From the NCBI GenBank assembly GCA_964502465.1, contig CAZCWX010000285.1, positions 1 to 7,683 of the forward strand: a stretch of 7,683 nt of DNA. Reading direction: 5' to 3'. Source of the stretch: CAZCWX01 sp964502465 (GTDB taxonomy: Bacteria; Desulfobacterota; Binatia; Bin18). The notes beneath the pieces are model-generated. The model was given only the letters and a program-made list of their open reading frames with translations. It had not been told where the DNA came from and searched no databases. Position numbers and translations under genes: made by a program. The stretch's first letter is position 1. Every line of letters begins with the position of its first letter. Positions 1 through 6,544 of the stretch are shown piece after piece.

Positions 1-135
1 ACGGCTGCACGCATTAAGGGAGCAGGGAAGCACGGGAAGGTCACCGCCCTCAATGCGCTCCTCGCCTTACGCTGTGTGTTTCTGGAACATTCCTGGACGA
101 CGTATGAGGATGCGCAAGCCCAACTCGCCGCCTGA
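1..135 (+). CDS. C-terminal end of an unidentified protein (5' end outside window)
   Basis: Frame 1 is open from the first base to a TGA at 133-135 and gives 44 residues ending in EDAQAQLAA. The piece is mildly basic at first (KGAGKHGK) and then looks helical. I see no membrane segment and no catalytic motif, and I do not recognise the family. The next gene starts 113 bases downstream on the same strand, so a shared transcript is possible but not shown. It is called coding because the frame runs cleanly into a stop shortly before an intergenic gap; a chance open frame of this length cannot be excluded. Confidence 0.45.
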   Translation, partial: TAARIKGAGKHGKVTALNALLALRCVFLEHSWTTYEDAQAQLAA

Positions 136-248
136 CGACCAAAAATTTGATATGCACCCAGACCCAGTTAGGTGTTACGAGAAGGTGGAGGTTCGGGTAC
201 ACTGAACATTGGCCTTTTGCGCCTCCTCACCGAAGGGAGACCGGGACA

Positions 249-1745
249 ATGAGCGCCGCTGTACAACTTTACGACCGTGAGCGCGACGCCATGTCGCCTA
301 TGCGCGCACTCGCTCACCAAGCATTCTCGCGCGCTGCTGGTGCGCCGCTAATCAACGGCAACAACGTCCGCCCGCTCAAAGACGCGCGCGAAAATTACCC
401 AGCCTGGCTTGATGCGATCGGCGCGGCGAAGCGCCACATTCACTTCGAGAACTATATTATTCACGAAGACGCTACAGGGTGGAGGTTCGCCGACGCACTT
501 GTCGCCAAAGCGCGGGAAGGCGTGTGCGTGCGTCTGATCTATGACTGGATGGGCGGCTTCGGCAAAACGTCGCGTGCTTTCTGGAATTATTTGCGCGCCG
601 GCGGCGTCGAAGTGCGGTGCTATAACCCGCCGCGTCTTGATTCTCCGTTCGGTTGGCTCTCGCGTGACCATCGCAAGATGGTCACGGTGGATGGCCAAGT
701 CGGTTTTGTCACGGGCTTGTGCATCGGGCGGATGTGGGTCGGAATGCCGGAAAAGAAGGTCGAACCGTGGCGTGATACCGGCGTCGAGGTACGCGGACCC
801 GCGGTGGCGGAGATTGAGCACGCGTTCGCGCATGTCTGGGCGATGATGGGCGAGCCGCTTCCCGAAGAGGAACTCATCAGCAGGGACGCGCTCGCTCCGG
901 CAGGCGATATGAGCTTGCGCGTCGTGGCAAGCGTCCCGGCGACGGCAGGGATATTCCGTTTAGATCAACTCGTCGCCGCACTGGCGAGGCATCGCTTGTG
1001 GCTAACGGATGCTTACTACGCGGGGACGACCGCCTACGTGCAAGGCTTGCGTGCGGCGGCGAAGGATGGTGTTGACGTTCGACTGCTTGTCCCCAACGGC
1101 ACGGATATTCCAATCCTTACGCCTTTGTCGAGATCGGGGTATCGTCCTTTACTGGAAGCCGGCGTGCGCGTGTTCGAATGGAACGGGACAATGCTGCACG
1201 CGAAGACTGCCGTCGCAGATTCCCATTGGGCACGCGTTGGGTCGACGAATCTCAACATCGCTAGTTGGCTGGGCAACTGCGAGTTGGACGTCGTCGTTGA
1301 AGACGAATCTTTTGCGCGTCTGATGGAAGAGATGTATGTCCAAGACTTGGAGAACGCGACGGAAGTCGTTTTGGATGCACGGCATAAAGTATGTGCGCCA
1401 AAGAGGCCGCGCCATCTGCATCCGGTACTGACAAGCGGCGGGGGAAGCGTCGGACGCGCGGCGGCCGGGGCGCTGCGCATCGGCAACGCCGTCGGCGCAG
1501 CGTTCACGAACCGGCGCGTGCTCGAACCCGTCGAAGCGCGTCTGATGGCGACGGTCGGCGTACTCCTCCTGACGTTAGCGCTGCTCTTCGCATTCTTCCC
1601 ACGCCTGTTAGCGTATCCGTTCTCCGTCGTTTCCACGTGGATCGCCGTTACGCTTCTTTACAAGGGCTACATACTGCGCCGCCGTAAAGAGCAGCGAGAA
1701 GTTGAGCAAGACACAGCAGGAACAGAAAAGGAGGAACAAGGATGA
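249..1745 (+). CDS. cls: ClsB-like cardiolipin synthase / phospholipase D family protein
   Basis: The predicted 498-residue protein has two PLD (HKD) domains. HKD1 is HRKMVTVD with H141, K143 and D148. HKD2 is HAKTAVAD with H317, K319 and D324, followed by GSTN at 331-334. Enzymes of this family transfer phosphatidyl groups, typically making cardiolipin at the inner membrane; the exact substrate is not shown here. There is no N-terminal membrane hairpin as in ClsA. Instead two hydrophobic segments lie near the C-terminus (about 434-452 and 455-475), followed by a highly charged tail. The ATG at 249 is preferred because AGGGAGA (234-240) lies 8 bases upstream and the HKD core follows at the usual distance. 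The frame stays open back to a TTG at 147, but that start has no ribosome site. The stop overlaps the ATPase start by 4 bases, which implies translational coupling. A non-synthase phospholipase D remains possible. Confidence 0.88.
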   Translation: MSAAVQLYDRERDAMSPMRALAHQAFSRAAGAPLINGNNVRPLKDARENYPAWLDAIGAAKRHIHFENYIIHEDATGWRFADALVAKAREGVCVRLIYDWMGGFGKTSRAFWNYLRAGGVEVRCYNPPRLDSPFGWLSRDHRKMVTVDGQVGFVTGLCIGRMWVGMPEKKVEPWRDTGVEVRGPAVAEIEHAFAHVWAMMGEPLPEEELISRDALAPAGDMSLRVVASVPATAGIFRLDQLVAALARHRLWLTDAYYAGTTAYVQGLRAAAKDGVDVRLLVPNGTDIPILTPLSRSGYRPLLEAGVRVFEWNGTMLHAKTAVADSHWARVGSTNLNIASWLGNCELDVVVEDESFARLMEEMYVQDLENATEVVLDARHKVCAPKRPRHLHPVLTSGGGSVGRAAAGALRIGNAVGAAFTNRRVLEPVEARLMATVGVLLLTLALLFAFFPRLLAYPFSVVSTWIAVTLLYKGYILRRRKEQREVEQDTAGTEKEEQG

Positions 1746-2191
1746 GCGCCGCAAAAGTCCCACACGCACAAACGGAGGCCTATCAACAAGGCGTTGAGGA
1801 AGTGCTGGCGGCGTTCGGCACAGACGCGCAGCGCGGTTTGAGCAAAAAAGAGGCGTGGGCGCGGCTCGAACGCTACGGTAAGAACGAGTTAACAACGGAA
1901 AAGCCCGCGCCCGCGTGGAGAAAGTTTCCCACGCAGTTTCACGATATGCTCGTCATCCTGCTGTTGATCGCCACGGCGATCTCGGCGGGGTTGTGGCTGT
2001 ACGAGCGCGAATCGGCGCTACCCTACGAAGCGCGGGCTATCTTCGCCGTTGTGCTGCTTAACGCGGTTATGGGCTATATTCAGCAGTCACGCGCGGAGCA
2101 AGCTGTGGCGGCGCTGCGGGGCAGTGGCAAGCTCAGTGCTGTGGCTGCGCGAATTGAGAAGGTGGTTATTCGCACGACCAAGCGCAGGTAA
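1742..2191 (+). pseudogene. Truncated P-type cation-transporting ATPase (N-terminal remnant)
   Basis: The 149-residue frame begins like a P2-type cation ATPase. It has an N-terminal cation ATPase domain (GLSKKEAWARLERYGKNEL, about 34-52), a first membrane helix (about residues 69-83) and a second (about 99-113), and the conserved QSRAEQAVAALR that leads into the actuator domain, ending at residue 126. After that (about base 2119) the match stops and 23 unrelated residues run to a stop. The actuator TGES loop, the DKTGT phosphorylation site, the nucleotide domain and the later membrane helices are all absent, so it cannot pump ions. The family is usually about 850-950 residues. The start is well supported: AAAGGAGG (1727-1734) lies 7 bases upstream, and the ATG overlaps the cls stop as ATGA. 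The intact ancestor was therefore probably in an operon with cls. Expression of the stub as a small membrane protein is possible but unproven. Confidence 0.85.
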
Positions 2192-2308
2192 TACTGGAGG
2201 AGACGCAGAAAGCCGACCTACCGGATTCTCAGAATCATTAAAGTGCAGACAGAAGTTACCGCACGTATGGCGCCGACCTCGGCCAGTGGGTAGTAATGTC
2301 GCTACCCA
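2192..2308. other. Decayed intergenic segment between two gene remnants, with a hairpin at its end
   Basis: No intact gene is visible. One plus-strand frame reads GGYSHDQAQVILEETQKADL and runs to TAA at about 2239. After that stop it continues with a stretch containing YRTYGADLGQWVVMSLPITE up to a TAG at about 2328. This may be a decayed gene, but I do not recognise it. TGGGTAG (2287-2293) and CTACCCA (2302-2308) form a perfect 7-bp hairpin with an 8-base loop, directly beyond the stop codon of the minus-strand cls remnant. It could once have ended that transcript, but no T-run follows on the minus strand. Confidence 0.4.
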
Positions 2309-2689
2309 TCACAGAAGCCACTCGATAGGTAACACCGAGAGGAACCAGACCCCAGCGCATTGCCAAAAGCTCGTGCCGGGCTCGGTGTCATGCCGCACCA
2401 GCCTCCCTTCCCGGCGCTCGACCCAGTACAACTGTCCGGCGTCCGACAGGCGCACTTCGTAAACATTGGCGGGAGTGCTGCTATGGAACGCCGCTGCTAT
2501 TTGCTGCGCCAGTGCCGGGCTGTCGATGACAAAGCCCATTTCGGTGTTCAGCTGTGCCGAACGCGGATCGAAATTGAACGAACCAATGAACACGCGCACA
2601 CCGGCGGCGACGATAGCAGCGATGTTGGTGTGCCGCGCCCAATTGGGGAGCCGAGACCGTTCTCTCAGGCTTACCGGCAGGCTGTTCGT
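2309..2689 (-). pseudogene. ClsC-type cardiolipin synthase C-terminal remnant, fused to a second cls-like piece
   Basis: Read on the minus strand, the last 94 or so residues match the C-terminus of ClsC. They contain FIGSFNFDPRSAQLNTEMG, then FVIDSPALAQ, and end in SVLPIEWLL. ClsC normally has HAKTxxxDG just before VFIGSFN, but here that position is occupied by RLPNWARHTNIAAIVAAGVR, which resembles the stretch lying before HKD2 in a different cardiolipin synthase. The catalytic H and K of HKD2 are therefore lost, and a stop lies upstream at 2690-2692. A GTG at 2597-2599 could start a 96-residue frame, but I see no good ribosome site and no complete active site. The best reading is a deletion or fusion pseudogene. 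It is oriented opposite to every intact gene in the window. Confidence 0.8.
2588..2653 (-). repeat. Inverted repeat copy A (cls-derived) on the left of ackA-xfp
   Basis: The reverse complement of this 66-base block aligns without gaps to 6590-6655, with 51 of 66 bases identical by my count. It encodes RLPNWARHTNIAAIVAAGVR followed by VF. The final bases (GCCGGTGTGCGCGTGTTC) differ at one position from 6638-6655 and from 1158-1175 in the intact cls gene. The similarity is best explained by homology of cardiolipin synthase coding sequence, not by a transposon end. Confidence 0.7.
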
Positions 2690-2715
2690 TCAAGCCTTTC
2701 GCTGCTCTTACATCA

Positions 2716-2744
2716 TTGAGACAGGTTCACCAACATACTATGAT
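2716..2744 (+). promoter_or_regulatory. Sigma-70-type promoter for the small ORF-ackA-xfp operon
   Basis: A -35 box TTGAGA (2716-2721) and a -10 box TATGAT (2739-2744) are separated by 17 bases, and each matches consensus at 5 of 6 positions. Transcription would start near 2751, inside a locally AT-rich stretch (about 2733-2780) that stands out from its surroundings. That leaves about 38 bases of leader before the small ORF at 2789 and about 180 before ackA. No operator palindrome is evident around it. Other weak AT-rich hexamers at 2753-2777 are poorer candidates. Confidence 0.65.
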
Positions 2745-2788
2745 TGGTTAAGTTGTGATTATAAGCTTAAATATAAAGGTCAACACGC

Positions 2789-2890
2789 ATGACGGAAGAC
2801 TTTATTCGCCAGCTCCTGCAGAATCTCGTCGTGGATTGGAACCGGAGAATCGGGCATCTGCAATCATTGACGGATACATCGAAAACGTAA
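2789..2890 (+). CDS. Small 33-residue ORF leading the ackA-xfp operon (hypothetical)
   Basis: An ATG at 2789 opens 33 codons beginning MTEDFIRQLLQNLVVDWNRR and ending DTSKT before TAA at 2888-2890. AAAGGT (2775-2780) sits 8 bases upstream as a possible ribosome site. The ORF lies between the strong promoter at 2716-2744 and ackA, whose start is 42 bases after this stop. The peptide looks amphipathic and helical, with no signal peptide or membrane segment and no attenuator-like run of one amino acid. It could be a leader peptide, a small protein, or the surviving start of a longer gene lost in the rearrangement. I do not recognise it, and chance remains possible at this length. Confidence 0.4.
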   Translation: MTEDFIRQLLQNLVVDWNRRIGHLQSLTDTSKT

Positions 2891-2932
2891 CCGGGTGGGC
2901 CAGATGGAAGCACAGCCGACAGGAGCGCTATC

Positions 2933-4177
2933 ATGACATCCATCCTATCGAGCATTCAAGATGGTACAGCATGCGTCCTGGCGCTGAACGGCGGCTCGTC
3001 GAGCATCAAGTTCGCACTGTATGCGGCGAACGACGAGCCGGTGCGTCTTCTTTCCGGAAAAATCGAACGCATTGCCCTGCCGGAGGCCGTGCTGATCGTC
3101 CACGAAACTGGGAAGAAACCGAAGACTGAATCCATTCAAGCTGCAGATCACGGTATGGCGGGGGCCGTACTGATGAATTGGCTTGCGCAGCATCTCGGCC
3201 CTACTTCGATACAAGCGGTCGGTCACCGCGTCGTTCATGGCGGGCACAAGTACCGCGAGCCTCAACGAGTAACAGCGGAAGTGCTTGACGCACTGCGTCG
3301 CCTCAGCCCTTACGATCCGGAACACCTGCCGTCGGAAATTTGTTTAATGGAAGTGTTCGGCGAGCATTATCCCGATTTGCCGCAGGTCGCGTGCTTTGAC
3401 ACCGCCTTTCATCGCGATATGCCGCGTGTGGCCCGCGTCCTGCCGATTCCACGCAGCTTCGAGGCAAAGGGCGTTCAGCGGTACGGTTTCCACGGCTTGT
3501 CCTACGCCTATCTGATAGAAGAACTGGCGCGGGTGGCCGGCACAGTCGCAGCCCACGGGCGCGTCATTCTAGCCCATCTCGGCAACGGTGCGAGCCTGGC
3601 GGCGGTGCGGGCCGGCCGATGCGTTGACACGAGTATGGGCTTCACGCCAACCGCAGGCTTACCCATGAGTACTCGCTCGGGCGATTTAGACCCTGGGTTG
3701 GTTTGGTATCTGGCACGAAGCGAGCAGATGACCGCTGAGCAATTTCACCACATGGTGAATCACCAGTCGGGGCTGCTTGGACTTTCTGAGATTAGCCCGG
3801 ATATGCGCGATTTACTCGCACGTGAAGGCGAGGACGTTCGCGCTGGGGAAGCTGTAGCGCTGTTCTGCTACCAAGCGAAGAAATGGATCGGGGCTTTCGC
3901 CGCCGCTCTGGGTGGATTGGACACCCTGGTCTTCGCAGGCGGGATCGGGGAAAATGCACCGGTGGTGCGAGAGCGTATCTGCCTCGGCCTCGGCTTCCTC
4001 GGGATCCAGTTGGATGAGACCAGAAACAAAGCCAATGGAGCCGTGATCTCCGCCGATAGCAGTCCAACTACCGTCCGAGTGATCCGAACTGATGAAGAAG
4101 TGATAATTGCCAGGGCGGTCTGCCGCCTCCTTGGGTTTTCGACGAAGCCGCAATGTGAGGACCACAACTATGGATAA
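2933..4177 (+). CDS. ackA: Acetate kinase
   Basis: The 414-residue protein is a complete acetate kinase (ATP + acetate <-> ADP + acetyl-phosphate; ASKHA fold, cytoplasm). Visible motifs are NGGSSSIKF (19-27), HRVVHGG with R99 (98-104), catalytic D156 in FDTAFH, RYGFHG with H187, HLGNGAS (215-221), STRSGDLDPG with R248, the adenosine-site GGIGEN (336-341), and TDEE at 386-389 near the end. The start is set by AGGAG (2921-2925), 7 bases before the ATG. Downstream xfp overlaps the last 8 bases, so the two are surely co-transcribed and probably translationally coupled. Here the enzyme most likely turns Xfp-made acetyl-phosphate into ATP plus acetate. Where standard AckA has a segment close to PLHNP, this one reads LSPYDPEHLP, which suggests a divergent subgroup; propionate use cannot be excluded. 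Confidence 0.96.
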   Translation: MTSILSSIQDGTACVLALNGGSSSIKFALYAANDEPVRLLSGKIERIALPEAVLIVHETGKKPKTESIQAADHGMAGAVLMNWLAQHLGPTSIQAVGHRVVHGGHKYREPQRVTAEVLDALRRLSPYDPEHLPSEICLMEVFGEHYPDLPQVACFDTAFHRDMPRVARVLPIPRSFEAKGVQRYGFHGLSYAYLIEELARVAGTVAAHGRVILAHLGNGASLAAVRAGRCVDTSMGFTPTAGLPMSTRSGDLDPGLVWYLARSEQMTAEQFHHMVNHQSGLLGLSEISPDMRDLLAREGEDVRAGEAVALFCYQAKKWIGAFAAALGGLDTLVFAGGIGENAPVVRERICLGLGFLGIQLDETRNKANGAVISADSSPTTVRVIRTDEEVIIARAVCRLLGFSTKPQCEDHNYG

Positions 4178-6536
4178 GCCACTGTCTGATGAATTACTGC
4201 GCAAGATACACGCTTATTGGCGGGCTGCAAACTATCTTTCCGTGGGGCAGATCTATCTTTATGAGAACCCTCTCCTCAGAGAGCCCCTGACACTGAAGCA
4301 TATCAAACCGCGCTTACTCGGACACTGGGGAACCACGCCGGGGCTGAATTTTATCTATGTCCATCTCAACCGGGTCATCAAAGAATATGATCTGGATATG
4401 ATCTACATCTGTGGTCCAGGGCATGGTGGCCCCGGCATGGTGGCGAACACGTACCTGGAGGGCACTTATAGCGAGCTATATCCGAACGTCTCTCAGGACG
4501 AAGAAGGTATGCGACAGTTATTCAAGCAGTTTTCCTTTCCTGGAGGTATTCCGAGCCATGCTGCCCCCGAGACGCCAGGCTCGATCAATGAAGGAGGTGA
4601 GCTCGGCTATTCGCTTGCTCACGCGTACGGCGCCGCTTTCGACAACCCCGAACTCATCGTGGCGTGTGTGGTGGGAGACGGCGAAGCGGAAACCGGCCCG
4701 CTGGCAGCGGCCTGGCATTCGAACAAGTTTTTGAATCCCATGACCGACGGCGCCGTGTTGCCCATTCTTCATTTGAATGGCTACAAGATCGCTAATCCCA
4801 CAGTACTGGCACGGATCAGCCCCGGGGAGCTTGAAAGCTTATTTGTGGGTTACGGGTACAAGCCTTACTTTGTAGAGGGTTCAGAGCCTGAACAGATGCA
4901 CCAATTGATAGCGGAGACCCTAGACGCAGTCGTCGAGGAGATCAAGACTATCCAGCGCGAGGCGCGGGAGAAGCGCACCGCTCAGCGGCCAACCTGGCCC
5001 ATGATCATCCTCAGAACGCCGAAAGGCTGGACGGGTCCCAAAGAAGTAGATGGGAAGAAAACTGAAGGCTCCTGGCGTTCCCACCAGGTTCCCATCGCTG
5101 ACATAGCGGAGAAGCCCGAACATCTCACGCTCCTCGAAAACTGGATGAAGAGCTACAAACCCGAAGAGCTTTTTGACGATACGGGAGCACTCACATCAGA
5201 GCTGGCGGCGCTTGCTCCCATAGGCAATCGCCGCATGGGTGCCAACCCTCACGCGAACGGTGGAGTGTTACTCAAGGACCTCCGGATGCCCGATTTTCGC
5301 GAGTACGAAGTGCAGGTGCCCCAGCCGGGAGTTGTGGTCGCGGAGGCCACGCGCGTGCTGGGCCAGTTTCTGCGGGATGTCATGAAGCGAAACAAGCAGC
5401 AACGGAACTTTCGCGTGTTTGGCCCGGATGAAACGGCGTCGAACCGATTGAGCGCGCTGTTTGAGATGACAGATCGCACCTGGGTAGCGGAGACCGTCTC
5501 AACAGACGAAAATCTGGCGCCAGACGGGCGAGTGATGGAAATCCTGAGCGAACACACGTGCCAAGGCTGGCTCGAAGGCTATCTGCTGACCGGACGACAC
5601 GCCTTTTTCTCAACGTATGAAGCGTTCGTCCATGTCATCGACTCGATGTTCAACCAGCACGCTAAGTGGTTAAAGGTCACGAGAGATGAAATCCCGTGGC
5701 GACGACCGATCGCATCGCTCAATTACTTATTGACCTCACACGTTTGGCGGCAAGATCATAATGGGTTCTCTCATCAGGACCCCGGCTTTATCGATCACGT
5801 GGTGAATAAGAAGGCCGAAGTGGTCCGCGTGTATCTGCCGCCGGACGCCAACACCTTGCTGTCCGTGGCCGATCACTGCCTGCGGAGCCGCAACTACGTG
5901 AACGTGATCGTGGCGGGCAAGCAGCCGGCCCTGCAGTATCTGGATATGAATGCCGCGATTAAACACTGCACCGCCGGCATCGGCATTTGGGAGTGGGCCA
6001 GCAACGACAAGGGGAGTGAGCCGGAGGTGGTAATGGCATGCTGCGGAGACACCCCAACCCTGGAAACTTTGGCGGCGGTTGATCTCCTGCATTCCGAGCT
6101 TCCCGATCTCAAAATTCGGGTGGTGAACGTAGTCGATCTCATGAAGCTTCAGCCTCAAAGCGAGCATCCGCACGGGCTGCCGGATAAAGAGTTTGATGCG
6201 CTATTCACGACCGACAAGCCCATTATCTTTGCCTTTCACGGCTACCCGTGGCTGATCCACCGGCTTACCTACCGGCGAACCAATCACCACAATCTCCACG
6301 TGCGGGGCTACAAAGAGGAGGGCACTACCACCACGCCGTTTGACATGGTGGTGATGAACGATCTGGATCGCTTCGGCTTGGTTATGGACGTGGTCGATCG
6401 GGTCGTGAAGCTCGGAGCGCGCGCGGGTTACATAAAACAGTATATGCGCGACAAGCGCATTGAGCATAGAGAGTATATCCGGAAATACGGCGATGACATG
6501 CCTGAAGTGCGTGATTGGAAATGGTCGCGCTCATGA
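4170..6536 (+). CDS. xfp: Phosphoketolase (xylulose-5-phosphate / fructose-6-phosphate)
   Basis: The 788-residue, thiamine-diphosphate-dependent enzyme cleaves xylulose-5-phosphate (and often fructose-6-phosphate) with phosphate to acetyl-phosphate plus glyceraldehyde-3-phosphate or erythrose-4-phosphate. It is full length for the family. Visible are GHWGTTPG with H52, GPGHGGPG with H85, the cofactor-binding GDGEAE (169-174) followed by the NGYKI region, GPDET with E421 (the cofactor-activating glutamate position), and TGRHAFFSTYEAF with H477. The C-terminal phosphoketolase domain follows from about residue 590. The ATG at 4170 is chosen because the protein then begins at the usual family N-terminus (DELLRKIHAYWRAANYLSVG). 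GAGG (4157-4160) lies 9 bases upstream, and the start overlaps the ackA stop by 8 bases. The frame extends upstream to 4107, but only inside ackA. Substrate preference cannot be told from sequence alone. I see no terminator right after the stop. Confidence 0.97.
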   Translation: MDKPLSDELLRKIHAYWRAANYLSVGQIYLYENPLLREPLTLKHIKPRLLGHWGTTPGLNFIYVHLNRVIKEYDLDMIYICGPGHGGPGMVANTYLEGTYSELYPNVSQDEEGMRQLFKQFSFPGGIPSHAAPETPGSINEGGELGYSLAHAYGAAFDNPELIVACVVGDGEAETGPLAAAWHSNKFLNPMTDGAVLPILHLNGYKIANPTVLARISPGELESLFVGYGYKPYFVEGSEPEQMHQLIAETLDAVVEEIKTIQREAREKRTAQRPTWPMIILRTPKGWTGPKEVDGKKTEGSWRSHQVPIADIAEKPEHLTLLENWMKSYKPEELFDDTGALTSELAALAPIGNRRMGANPHANGGVLLKDLRMPDFREYEVQVPQPGVVVAEATRVLGQFLRDVMKRNKQQRNFRVFGPDETASNRLSALFEMTDRTWVAETVSTDENLAPDGRVMEILSEHTCQGWLEGYLLTGRHAFFSTYEAFVHVIDSMFNQHAKWLKVTRDEIPWRRPIASLNYLLTSHVWRQDHNGFSHQDPGFIDHVVNKKAEVVRVYLPPDANTLLSVADHCLRSRNYVNVIVAGKQPALQYLDMNAAIKHCTAGIGIWEWASNDKGSEPEVVMACCGDTPTLETLAAVDLLHSELPDLKIRVVNVVDLMKLQPQSEHPHGLPDKEFDALFTTDKPIIFAFHGYPWLIHRLTYRRTNHHNLHVRGYKEEGTTTTPFDMVVMNDLDRFGLVMDVVDRVVKLGARAGYIKQYMRDKRIEHREYIRKYGDDMPEVRDWKWSRS

Positions 6537-6544
6537 ACCGGTGA

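Noticed and set aside
175..203. Possible promoter for cls (TTACGA, 17 bases, TACACT)
   Set aside because: The -35 match is only 3 of 6 and the -10 only 4 of 6; this is not better than chance in a 113-base gap, and the gene could be read from upstream.
147..248. Upstream extension of cls to a TTG at 147
   Set aside because: There is no ribosome site, the added 34 residues do not look like family sequence, and the ATG at 249 has a good Shine-Dalgarno.
348..833. 161-codon minus-strand open frame opposite cls
   Set aside because: It lies fully inside the cardiolipin synthase gene, whose HKD motifs are read on the plus strand. The translation is rich in R, P, A and H with no domain, as is usual for the reverse of GC-rich genes.
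1034..1636. 200-codon minus-strand open frame opposite cls
   Set aside because: It is the antisense of well-supported coding sequence, its translation is low-complexity (S, R, T, A), and it has no ribosome site or recognisable family.
5736..6173. 145-codon minus-strand open frame opposite xfp
   Set aside because: It is a shadow of the conserved phosphoketolase C-terminal half, with no independent support.
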